Shown here: positions 8,922-17,264 of the stretch, in pieces
How the letters are laid out: the number at the start of each line of letters is the position of its first letter
Position numbering within the stretch: position 1 is the first letter of the stretch
Source: Sphingobacteriia bacterium 28-36-52
GTDB taxonomy: Bacteria > Bacteroidota > Bacteroidia > Chitinophagales > Chitinophagaceae
Length of the DNA: 64,000 nucleotides
NCBI GenBank assembly: GCA_002281575.1
Contig: NCGN01000005.1
Coordinates: 146,837-210,836, forward strand
Direction: 5' to 3'
Notes under the pieces: generated by a model
The model's database searches: none
Seen by the model: the letters and a program-made list of their open reading frames with translations, nothing else
Told to the model about the DNA's origin: nothing
Translations under genes and position numbers: made by a program

Positions 8922-10208
8922 GTGGCTGAAATAAATACCAAACAAGCTTCTCCATTAGGTTGGATTGCCAGCACTTGGTTTGCAATGGGCATTCCTTTTA
9001 TTGCACTGTCTAGTTCGGCTGCAATTATGTATCAGTCTTTTAAGCTGCCTGATGAGGAAGTGGCTTTTTGGACTTCTTTTATTCTTTTGCCTTGGGCACT
9101 TAAATTTTTATGGGCTCCCTTATTAGAAATGTTTAAGAACAAAAAATACTTTGTGTATGTATCGCAGTTTTTTTTGGGTGTACTGTTTGCTTTAGTTGCT
9201 GTGAGTATTATTTCTGATCGATTTTTTGGTTTATCTATTGGCTTATTCACTGCTATTGCTGTTGCTGCAGCCACACAAGACTTAGCAGCAGATGGTATTT
9301 ATATTAACGAGTTGAATAAATTTCAGCAACAACAATTCATTGGTTGGCAAACTGTTTTTAGTCAGTTGGCTAAAGCCATTTTTGGTTCTGCCTTGGTGTT
9401 ATTGGCATTTCAATTGGAAGAAGTATATGGGTTAAAAATTGCCTGGATGACGGTGATGATTATTTATGCGATTGCCATGATAACGCACGGTGTCATTACT
9501 GTAAATAAATTACCTACAGGTGGAGATGCAGTTCATGCTGTAGATTCAGCACCTGAAGCAATTGTTATTTACAGAGATGTATTATTGCAGTTCTTGAAGA
9601 AAAAAAATCTATGGATTGGATTACTTTTCATATTTCTATATAGACTAGCAGAAGCGCAGGTAGTAAAAATTGCACCCTTCTTTTTTAAAGCATCTAGAAT
9701 AGATGGAGGGCTAGGAATTGATAAAGCTGATACCAGTTTTATTTTTGGTGTAGTTGGAACCATTGCATTTGTTTTGGGCAGTTTAGCTTCTGGTTATTTT
9801 GTTGCTTCTAAAACCTTTAATAGAAAAACATTACTCACTTTGTGTGCAATTATGAATATTCCTTTGTTGGTGTATTCTTATTTAGCTATTACACAACCTG
9901 TAGATGAATTGCCAATTATCCTAATGGTTGCATTTCAACAATTTTGTTATGGCTTTGGCTTACTGGCATTGGTCTATTACATTTTACAAGAAATTGTACC
10001 TGGTAGGTATCAACTAGCTTATTTTAGTTTTGCAGCTGCCGCCATGAATTTTGCTTTCATTATTCCTGGTATGTTCAGTGGCTATTTAAGTGATTACATG
10101 GGTTATTACGAGTTTTTCATTTGGGTAATTATATGTACGGTACCTGCTTTTATTATGAGTGCTACTGTTCCGTTAACCAATGCTACTGATTCTTCTACTG
10201 CCAATTAG
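8922..10208 (+). CDS. MFS transporter, AmpG/PAT-like
   Basis: Integral membrane protein of 428 residues with about 12 hydrophobic helices. The start PLGWIASTWFAMGIPFIAL and the cytoplasmic segment FLWAPLLEMFKNKKYFVYVSQF resemble the AmpG/acetyl-CoA-transporter-like branch of MFS, which in other bacteria includes muropeptide permeases. QDLAADGIYINEL near residue 123 fits the same group. The assigned start is GTG 8922; the first in-frame ATG would remove part of helix 1. The stop overlaps the 3' end of the convergent M24 peptidase gene by 14 bases. The substrate may be a peptidoglycan fragment or amino sugar, which is inference from the family only. Confidence 0.82.
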   Translation: MAEINTKQASPLGWIASTWFAMGIPFIALSSSAAIMYQSFKLPDEEVAFWTSFILLPWALKFLWAPLLEMFKNKKYFVYVSQFFLGVLFALVAVSIISDRFFGLSIGLFTAIAVAAATQDLAADGIYINELNKFQQQQFIGWQTVFSQLAKAIFGSALVLLAFQLEEVYGLKIAWMTVMIIYAIAMITHGVITVNKLPTGGDAVHAVDSAPEAIVIYRDVLLQFLKKKNLWIGLLFIFLYRLAEAQVVKIAPFFFKASRIDGGLGIDKADTSFIFGVVGTIAFVLGSLASGYFVASKTFNRKTLLTLCAIMNIPLLVYSYLAITQPVDELPIILMVAFQQFCYGFGLLALVYYILQEIVPGRYQLAYFSFAAAAMNFAFIIPGMFSGYLSDYMGYYEFFIWVIICTVPAFIMSATVPLTNATDSSTAN

Positions 10209-11547
10209 GGTTTCCTACTAAATGTAATTTGGTTTGTCTTCCGCTAATGTATTTAAAACCTGCTTGGTCAAAATATCCATCTTGCTCTAACATGATTCGG
10301 ATGGTTTTTTTCCATTCTTTAATTTCAACTGCAGCATTCAATTCTATGGAATATGCCGTATTATAATACATGGGATAGTCTCCACTACCGGGCACACCAT
10401 TTTGTTGGTCCCACATACCAATGGTTGGTCCAGCTGCGTGTCCATGCGCTCCTATAGGATGTGTATATATAGTGGCATTGATTTGTTGTTTTTTTGCTTC
10501 TGCTAATGCGTCCGATAAAATTTTATTGCCCGATTTATTGAGTGCAAATTGATTGGTTAAAATATCTTGTAATTGATTCCCTACCGCTAAAGCATTTTTT
10601 AAATAGTCGGGTGCATCTTTTTCTTCTGGTTTTAAAACATACGCATGCTCTTGTATATCTGAGTTAAGTCTTAAATAAGTAATGCCAAAATCAACATGTA
10701 ATAAATCGCCTGCTTGTATAATATTCTTAGGGTCATATCCTTTATTACTGAATGCTTTTAAATGATCAAATTCAATTTGGTCGTTGCGCTGAATTTCTAC
10801 TGAAGGATGAAACCAAGTGCTTAATCCAAGACTATTAATTTTTTGTCGGTACCACCATACTAGGTCTTCTGATGTAGTAATGCCTGGGGTAATTACTTTA
10901 CTGCTAAATCCCTCTGCAATAATGGCCTTACTAATTTGTACTACTTGTGGGTAGTATTGCATTTCTCTGGCTGTTCTGGTTTCTAACCAAGCAACTGCCA
11001 ATGGTTCTGATGAAACTAATTTCGTTTTAAATGCTACGGGTAATTTTTGCATAAATTGTTCATATTCTGTATGGTCTAACCCATCAGCATGTCCGTAGCT
11101 TTTAGAGATATTGAGGCCTATTTTTTTTGGTTGGTGTTTATTTACCAATGCCATTAATGCATCCCACTGATCGGGATACTTAGTCATGTCCCATGCTGCT
11201 TTTATTGAACTGCCTACATTGTATCTGGCTACGGCAGACTTGGTGTATTCTTTTGTTTGTGGATTATAGTAAAATACCAACATTGTGGTTCTTCTTGCAC
11301 TAATCCAGGTTGCGGGCAACATGGTTTTTACAATGGGATCTTCATTGTATTCTCTGGTTATCATTACCCACATATCTATTCCTGTTCGCTCCATTAACTG
11401 TGGCAACAAATTGTTTAAACGATCGTCTATTACTTCGTCAATTAATTTTGCTTGCTCTCTCAAAGCAAGAACTTGGGCTTGTGTTGATACGCCAATTAGA
11501 CTTGTAAAAACTAAACTCAATGTTAAGAGTAGGGTGTTCTTATTCAT
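10195..11547 (-). CDS. Exported M24-family metallopeptidase (Xaa-Pro aminopeptidase-like)
   Basis: Dinuclear-metal peptidase of the pita-bread fold, 450 residues with a signal peptide (MNKNTLLLTLSLVFTSLIGVSTQAQ). The N-terminal creatinase-like domain covers about 30-200. In the catalytic domain the five expected metal ligands can be assigned: Asp in LLHVDFGITY, Asp in RLNSDIQEHA, His in HGHAAGPTIG, Glu in AYSIELNAAVE and Glu in IMLEQDGYF. Periplasmic location and an M24 fold suggest a Xaa-Pro aminopeptidase or dipeptidase, but no specificity-defining residue can be claimed. A TATATTTA sequence (minus, 11571-11564) lies 16 bases before the ATG. Confidence 0.9.
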   Translation of the reverse strand: MNKNTLLLTLSLVFTSLIGVSTQAQVLALREQAKLIDEVIDDRLNNLLPQLMERTGIDMWVMITREYNEDPIVKTMLPATWISARRTTMLVFYYNPQTKEYTKSAVARYNVGSSIKAAWDMTKYPDQWDALMALVNKHQPKKIGLNISKSYGHADGLDHTEYEQFMQKLPVAFKTKLVSSEPLAVAWLETRTAREMQYYPQVVQISKAIIAEGFSSKVITPGITTSEDLVWWYRQKINSLGLSTWFHPSVEIQRNDQIEFDHLKAFSNKGYDPKNIIQAGDLLHVDFGITYLRLNSDIQEHAYVLKPEEKDAPDYLKNALAVGNQLQDILTNQFALNKSGNKILSDALAEAKKQQINATIYTHPIGAHGHAAGPTIGMWDQQNGVPGSGDYPMYYNTAYSIELNAAVEIKEWKKTIRIMLEQDGYFDQAGFKYISGRQTKLHLVGNPNWQ

Positions 11548-11600
11548 TTTATTGTACTTTTATTAAATATACAATTGCATTGCCCAATAAACCCCTTTTA

Positions 11601-12845
11601 TTGAAAAAATTGATTTGCTTTTTGCTACTGATTGCTGGGCAATGGGTATTCAACAGTGCAAGAGCTCAAAATATCCCCTTTCCCCAAAAAGACATTAGTG
11701 ATGTGTTGTTTGGATCAAAAAAGCGCAAAGCACAACCACAAAATGATTCCTTGGTTCCTCGAAAATTCTATACCAGTTTTTTACCCATTCCTGGTTATAA
11801 TCCTGCATTGGGTTTTGTTATAGGTGGAGGAATAAGTACCAGTTTTTTGTCTGGGCAGTCTTCTAGCACTCGCAGATCTAATATTTTAGCCAATGCAACC
11901 ATTACCACGCGAAACCAGTTCAATCTGAATATTCGCAATATGATTTATTTAAAAGACGATCAATGGGTTTTACAGGGTGATTGGCGCTGGCTTATTTTTT
12001 CTCAACCCACTTATGGCTTGGGCATCAACTTTAATAATGCTTTTAGACCTCCTGCAATTGAACAACCTATGAAGTTTAATTATATCCGCTTTTATCAAAC
12101 CCTTTATAAAAAAGTATTGGGTCCATGGTATGCAGGTGTTGGAATTAATATTGATCGACACTATGATATAGTTGATCAACGCTTAGATGCAACAGGTCCT
12201 AACCCCTTTTTTACTGCTCATTATGATTATTCTACTTTAAATAATATTAGACAAGACCAATACTCTTCTGTTGGCTTGAGCGCCAACTTTTTATTTGACA
12301 ATAGAGACAATGCAGTTAATCCAAGAAAGGGTCAATACGCCTTAATGAGTTTTAGAATCAACAATGAAATATTTGGAAGTACTCGATCGCACAATACATT
12401 GTATTATGAATTTAGAACCTACTGGAATCCTACTAAAATGTTGGTACGGCCCCATATCGTTGGATTCTGGACGATGGGTCAATTTGTAACCAGTGGCAAA
12501 CAACCTTATTTAGAAATGCCTGGCATTTCTTGGGATATGTATAATAGAACCGGCAGGGGCTATGTGCAGGGAAGAATTCGTGGAGAAAATATGTGGTATG
12601 GAGAAACAGAATACCGTTTTCCTATTTCCAAAAATGGATTATTTGGTGGAGTAGCCTTTTTGAATTTAACCACTGCAACCAATGAGGCCAAACAACAAAA
12701 ATTGGCTGATGAATTTGCTGCTGGCTATGGAATTGGTTTAAGAATTAAAATGAGCAAGAAAACCAATACCAATATTGGCATTGATTATGGAATGGGCCGC
12801 GATGGTAGCAATGGCATTTACATTAACCTCCTCGAAACTTTTTAA
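11601..12845 (+). CDS. BamA/TamA-like outer membrane beta-barrel protein
   Basis: Outer-membrane protein of the bacterial surface antigen (Omp85 barrel) family without POTRA repeats. From TTG 11601 it is 414 residues and begins with a signal peptide (MKKLICFLLLIAGQWVFNSARAQ); the in-frame ATG at 11520 lies inside the divergent M24 gene and would spoil the signal peptide. FLFDNRDNAVNPRKGQYA near residue 235 is the characteristic Omp85-barrel segment, and GYVQGRIRGENMWYGETEYRFP follows near 315. The chain ends in LLETF, a terminal aromatic beta-signal for BAM insertion. The absence of POTRA domains argues against BamA itself. A phospholipid or small-substrate translocation role is possible but unproven. 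Confidence 0.85.
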   Translation: MKKLICFLLLIAGQWVFNSARAQNIPFPQKDISDVLFGSKKRKAQPQNDSLVPRKFYTSFLPIPGYNPALGFVIGGGISTSFLSGQSSSTRRSNILANATITTRNQFNLNIRNMIYLKDDQWVLQGDWRWLIFSQPTYGLGINFNNAFRPPAIEQPMKFNYIRFYQTLYKKVLGPWYAGVGINIDRHYDIVDQRLDATGPNPFFTAHYDYSTLNNIRQDQYSSVGLSANFLFDNRDNAVNPRKGQYALMSFRINNEIFGSTRSHNTLYYEFRTYWNPTKMLVRPHIVGFWTMGQFVTSGKQPYLEMPGISWDMYNRTGRGYVQGRIRGENMWYGETEYRFPISKNGLFGGVAFLNLTTATNEAKQQKLADEFAAGYGIGLRIKMSKKTNTNIGIDYGMGRDGSNGIYINLLETF

Positions 12846-12870
12846 TTTTTATGCTGGAATCACTTTTAGT

Positions 12871-14157
12871 TTATTGCGTTAATCGGTAAATAAATACGGT
12901 TGCCCTTTTCATTAAAGTAGGAAACTGTTTTGAATTTAATGTTTCTCCTGGTGCATGCGATCCTTTACCAGAAGCGCCTAAGCCATCTAAGCAATCTGCA
13001 TAAGCAGCAACATATGAAATATCTCCAGCTCCTCTACTGCCTGGATTTCCTGGTACCACTTTGCCCAATCCCATGTCTTCACTGGTTTTGCTTAACATAT
13101 TGGCCAAAGCTTCATTGCCTTTGGTAGGAGCCATAGACGGTATTCCATCCTGAAAGCTGATGGTTGCTTTAGTGACTGGTAAGCTAGCCGAAACAATTTT
13201 GCGCATGGCATTCCTGGCATTTATTTTTTGATTTTCGGTTAAAAAACGGAGGTCTCCATTTACAAATGTTTTAGGTGAAATAATATTGGTTTTGCCAGAT
13301 GCTTCACCACGCTGTTGTTCAAAGTTGGCGCTTACTTCGGAGCCTCCAATGAATATACCTGGATTAAAAGTGAGGTACTGCTCTTTGCTTAATGTTTCTC
13401 TAAAACTGTTTACAATTCTGGCTGCTTCATAAATGGCACCATATCCTGCTGAGCCAAATACTCCAGAAGAATGACCTTGCTTTCCTTCTACTATTAACTC
13501 CCATGAACTAGCCCCTCTTCTTGCAGTTGCAATGGTATTAAAACCAGCAGCTCCTTCAAAAGCCAACACTACATCGTGTTGCTTGGCTCTTTCTATAAAA
13601 TCTCCTCTGGTAATGCTTCTAGGCTCTCCTGCATTTTCTTCGTCACCCGTCATATAAATAGTGATGGTTGCATTATTCAATAAGTTTAATTCGTGCATTG
13701 CTTTCATTGCAGCAATAATCATTACATCGCCTCCCTTCATATCATTGATTCCTTGGCCGGTAATAGTACTATCATTCAAAACAGTGAATGGATTACTGGG
13801 CATATCTGGTTCAAACACCGTATCTAAATGGCCCAATAACAATAATTTTTTTCCTTTGTTGCCTTTTCTGGTAGCCACCAAATGTCCGGCACGCTTAATA
13901 GAATCGGGCATATTAATCCACTCAATGGCAAAGCCTAATTTTTCTAATTCCTTGGCGTATAATTGACCTACTGCTTTTACGCCTGCAATATTAAATGTGC
14001 CACTATTAATATTCACCGAGTTTTTGAGGAGCTCTATCATAGCAGGATAATGCTCGTCTATTTTTTTTATTAATTTTTGTTCAATCGGTTGTAAGCTTTG
14101 CGCAAAGCTTGTCAAATAAAAAACGCTACATAGGTAGAAAAAGAAGAATTTTTTCAT
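12871..14157 (-). CDS. Exported M20-family zinc peptidase (carboxypeptidase G2-like)
   Basis: Co-catalytic zinc exopeptidase of 428 residues from ATG 14157, which gives a proper signal peptide (MKKFFFFYLCSVFYLTSFAQ); the longer frame from 14187 adds ten residues before it. Metal-site motifs are LLLGHLDTVFE near 105, INDMKGGD near 135, TGDEENAGEP near 170 with the general-base Glu, and GKGSHAPGE near the C-terminus. The dimerisation (lid) domain spans roughly 215-325 and includes VEGKQGHSSGVFGSAG. It resembles glutamate carboxypeptidases that release C-terminal glutamate from folates or peptides. Convergent with the barrel gene; the stops are 25 bases apart. Confidence 0.92.
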   Translation of the reverse strand: MKKFFFFYLCSVFYLTSFAQSLQPIEQKLIKKIDEHYPAMIELLKNSVNINSGTFNIAGVKAVGQLYAKELEKLGFAIEWINMPDSIKRAGHLVATRKGNKGKKLLLLGHLDTVFEPDMPSNPFTVLNDSTITGQGINDMKGGDVMIIAAMKAMHELNLLNNATITIYMTGDEENAGEPRSITRGDFIERAKQHDVVLAFEGAAGFNTIATARRGASSWELIVEGKQGHSSGVFGSAGYGAIYEAARIVNSFRETLSKEQYLTFNPGIFIGGSEVSANFEQQRGEASGKTNIISPKTFVNGDLRFLTENQKINARNAMRKIVSASLPVTKATISFQDGIPSMAPTKGNEALANMLSKTSEDMGLGKVVPGNPGSRGAGDISYVAAYADCLDGLGASGKGSHAPGETLNSKQFPTLMKRATVFIYRLTQ

Positions 14158-14307
14158 AAAAGCAGTTTTGCTCCCCAATTTAAGCATTGAATTGTATTCA
14201 AAAAATGATAGTTAAAGACGTTTAATTGATACTATTGAAAATACCTTGGTTTCTATTCGTTAATACTAGTGGTTATTAATATTTTTAATCGTATTAATTT
14301 CTTGTGT

Positions 14308-16140
14308 ATGCCCAATTGTTCTAATTATAGTTCAAAATATGAAACCCTTTTAGCAGTTGGTCAATTGGGTGGATGGGAATACAATGTACTTACCCAAGAG
14401 CTTTGGTGCAATACCTATTATTTTGAAATGCTTGGCCGCAAAGACTACGCAAGCGCTGATTGGGCAAAGTATCCCATTAAAGATGTTTGGGAAAACTGGC
14501 TACATCCCGAGGATCTAGCAAAAGCAAGAGAATATTTTTCCGATTTTATTTTAAATCCTGAAACAGAGTATACCCAGCAGTTTAGGATGTTGCATGCTAA
14601 TGGAGAATGGCTTACTATTTTGAGTAGAGCATCGGCCATGCGCAATACAGAGGGCGTATTAACAGGGATGATTATTGGTACCCATTTAGACATTTCCGAT
14701 ACTTTCCAACTTTTCGAAAATCTTACAATTACTAAAAAAGAGTTTGAGAAAAGCAAGAAGCAAATCATAAAAGACAATGCACTTTTAAAAGCCATTTTAA
14801 ATAGTCCCAAAGATTTATTCATTATTGCGATTGATAAAAAATACCAATTTCTAGGATTTTCGGATGCTTATACTGCTTTTGCTAAAACAGTACTTCAAAA
14901 AGAGATAGCAATAGGTATGAATGCTTTTGATGTATTGCCCGCCGATTTGCAAACACTTGCTAAGTCTAATTATGATAGGGCAATTGCTGGTGAAAACTTT
15001 GTGGTTACCAATAATTTTGTGTTTCCTGATGGAAAAAGAAGGTATTATGAAAATAAATACAGTCCAATAATTGATCAGAATGGTAAAATATTAGGCTTTA
15101 CCCTTTTTGCCAATGATGTAACGGTACTTAAAGAGCAGCTGGAAGAAACCAGAATTGTAGACATGCGTTATGCGGCTTTGTTTGATGGGGCAGAAGATGC
15201 CATTTTAATTGCAGATGCTGTTAGCGGCCATTTGGTTGATGTAAATGATAGGGCATGTGAATTATTTGGGTATACCAAATCTGAACTAATAGGCATGCAC
15301 CAAACCCAACTTCATCCGCCCGAAGACTTGTTAATTGTTGGCGAGCTATTTAAAAAGTTTACAAAAACAAGTACCTATCAATTTGTTGATGTAAATATTT
15401 TTAATAATGAAGGCAAAAGAAAACCGGTGAGAATCACCGCTGGTGCGCCTTTTAGGGCGGGTAAGTATTTGTTTTTAGCTGCCTATTTTAAAGACTTAAC
15501 CAAAGAAAAAGCTACCATAGAAAAGGCTTTAACCATTCAAGAAATGCTTTCAAAAGCCGAAGGTATTGCACATGTGGGTAGTTTTGAAGTTGAATTGCCA
15601 AGTGGTTTTGCAGTATGGAGTGATGAAATGTTTCGTATTCTAGATTTGTCACCTAATGAAGTAGTAGCACATACAGACGTATTTACTAGCATGGTTTTGC
15701 CCGATTATCTTGAGCAATATAAAAAATGGATTTTAAAGGAAAGTTCAGTTGAAGGTGAATCAAAACCTATTGAATTCCAGATAAAAACCCCTAAGGGTAA
15801 TCTAAAACACGTTATTGTTACAGGTGTTAGTTATAAAAACAAAGCCGGGTTAATTTACAAGTTCATTGGAGTAGTAAAAGACAATACTGCTCGTATTGAA
15901 ACCATGGAAAGCATCAAATTGCAAAACCAAAAGCTTCGGGAAATTGCTTGGGCACAATCTCATTTGGTTAGAGGACCACTTTCGGATATTTTAGGTATTA
16001 CTAAAATTATTCAAGACAACGTAGCGAATATTCAAGAAGAGGAAATGCTGATTAGTCAATTACATGACGCTGCCCAAAAATTAGACCAAGTGATTAAAGA
16101 TGTGGTGAATAATACCAGCTCATTAAATGAGACAACCTGA
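14308..16140 (+). CDS. Multi-PAS signalling protein with a kinase-like dimerisation domain but no ATPase domain
   Basis: Cytoplasmic sensor-type protein of about 610 residues from ATG 14308; a GTG start at 14269 would add 13 residues. Four PAS/PAC units can be followed: about 10-125 (ends GMIIGTHLDISD), 160-275 (ends FTLFANDVT), 285-400 (DAILIADAVSGHLVDVND) and 415-525. The last 75 residues hold REIAWAQSHLVRGPLSDILG, which looks like the histidine-containing helix of a HisKA domain. The protein stops before any N, G1 or G2 ATP-binding boxes. It cannot phosphorylate itself, so it could be a phosphotransfer or dimerisation partner of another kinase, or a sensor that lost catalysis. A terminator follows at 16225-16258. 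Confidence 0.8.
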   Translation: MPNCSNYSSKYETLLAVGQLGGWEYNVLTQELWCNTYYFEMLGRKDYASADWAKYPIKDVWENWLHPEDLAKAREYFSDFILNPETEYTQQFRMLHANGEWLTILSRASAMRNTEGVLTGMIIGTHLDISDTFQLFENLTITKKEFEKSKKQIIKDNALLKAILNSPKDLFIIAIDKKYQFLGFSDAYTAFAKTVLQKEIAIGMNAFDVLPADLQTLAKSNYDRAIAGENFVVTNNFVFPDGKRRYYENKYSPIIDQNGKILGFTLFANDVTVLKEQLEETRIVDMRYAALFDGAEDAILIADAVSGHLVDVNDRACELFGYTKSELIGMHQTQLHPPEDLLIVGELFKKFTKTSTYQFVDVNIFNNEGKRKPVRITAGAPFRAGKYLFLAAYFKDLTKEKATIEKALTIQEMLSKAEGIAHVGSFEVELPSGFAVWSDEMFRILDLSPNEVVAHTDVFTSMVLPDYLEQYKKWILKESSVEGESKPIEFQIKTPKGNLKHVIVTGVSYKNKAGLIYKFIGVVKDNTARIETMESIKLQNQKLREIAWAQSHLVRGPLSDILGITKIIQDNVANIQEEEMLISQLHDAAQKLDQVIKDVVNNTSSLNETT

Positions 16141-16224
16141 AAATACCTAAAAATGGGTATATGAAAACCCCAATTTTTGTGCAAATTGCATCAGGATTTC
16201 ATCCTACAATCGGGGTACATTCAT

Positions 16225-16258
16225 ATCGGGGGGTGTGATTGTCCCCGATTTGTTTTTT
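16225..16258 (+). terminator. Rho-independent terminator after the PAS protein
   Basis: ATCGGGG (16225-16231) pairs with CCCCGAT (16243-16249) and is followed by TTGTTTTTT. It would end plus-strand transcription about 100 bases after the PAS gene, before the convergent hydrolase gene. Confidence 0.75.
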
Positions 16259-16278
16259 ACCAATTTCTTGCCCCGTTT

Positions 16279-17214
16279 TTAAAATTCATTAATTAACGCA
16301 GCTGTTTTAGTTGGGTCTTCTTCCATGGGAACATGACCTATATTGTTTAAAATAACCAGCTTGCTTCCTTTTATGTCTTTATTGAATAAGTAGGCATTTT
16401 GTACAGGAATCAATCCATCTTTATCTCCCCAAATAATGAGGGTGGGCTTTTGAATGGTCTTTATTTTATCTGGCTCCTGCTCTAATCCCTTCTTAAAAAT
16501 AGCCAATAAAGCTTTTCTATTTCCTTTGGCAATAGCCATATCATGAAAGCGATCAATCTGTTCTTGGTTAATAATATTAGGGTCTTGATAGATTCCCTTT
16601 AAGCTGGCACTTACCAATGCTTTGGGGGTAATGAATAACATCACATTATTGATTACTGGAGTTGAAGCAATTTTAAAACCAATTGAGCCCTTTACATTCA
16701 TCACCGGGTAACCTGTTGCATCTATTAATATGAGCTTTCTCACTTTATTCGGAAAATAGGTAGTGAATTGCCAAGCAATTCCTCCGCCTAAAGAGTTCCC
16801 TCCTATATCACATAGTGGGATATTGAGTTTGGTTAAAAATGAGTCTAAGAATTGACTGTAATAGTTGAAGCTATATTCATTGTTGGCATTGGGTCCTGTT
16901 AATCCAAATGCAGGCATATCTAAAGTGATGACTCTTCTATTTGAATTTATCTTTTTTACAACAGCTTCAAATGTGTGTAATGAAGAGCTGGTGCCATGTA
17001 TTAAAATCAAAGGAACTGAATCAGTTGGATTGCCTTGATCTCTATAGTGCACATTCATTCCCATTAAAGGCATAAATTCCGATTCGTTGTTTACATACAA
17101 TGGTTTTAATTCATCTAAACTTTTGTCTGGTTGAAAGTATACAACAAACAATATCACTAGTAATGCTAGTATAGCACCAAAAAAATAACCAATATATCGT
17201 AAGAACTTTTTCAT
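16279..17214 (-). CDS. Membrane-anchored alpha/beta hydrolase
   Basis: Alpha/beta hydrolase of 311 residues with an N-terminal membrane anchor (FLRYIGYFFGAILALLVILFVVYF), probably placing the enzyme in the periplasm. The oxyanion-hole motif HGTSSSLHTFE is near residue 75, the nucleophile elbow GGNSLGGG near 145, the acid in IIWGDKDGLIP near 265 and the His in NNIGHVPMEEDP near 293, so the catalytic triad is complete. The family includes haloperoxidase- and lipase-like esterases; the substrate is unknown. The upstream minus-strand sequence TATATTTG (17241-17234) is a good -7 box 19 bases from the ATG. Confidence 0.88.
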   Translation of the reverse strand: MKKFLRYIGYFFGAILALLVILFVVYFQPDKSLDELKPLYVNNESEFMPLMGMNVHYRDQGNPTDSVPLILIHGTSSSLHTFEAVVKKINSNRRVITLDMPAFGLTGPNANNEYSFNYYSQFLDSFLTKLNIPLCDIGGNSLGGGIAWQFTTYFPNKVRKLILIDATGYPVMNVKGSIGFKIASTPVINNVMLFITPKALVSASLKGIYQDPNIINQEQIDRFHDMAIAKGNRKALLAIFKKGLEQEPDKIKTIQKPTLIIWGDKDGLIPVQNAYLFNKDIKGSKLVILNNIGHVPMEEDPTKTAALINEF

Positions 17215-17264
17215 GAAGCATGATTTAGTCTTACAAATATATTGGTCAGTTGTATAAAGCAGTA

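Noticed and set aside
11520-11600. ATG start at 11520 for the Omp85-like barrel gene
   Set aside because: It lies inside the divergent M24 gene and would put about 27 residues before the signal peptide; TTG 11601 starts it cleanly.
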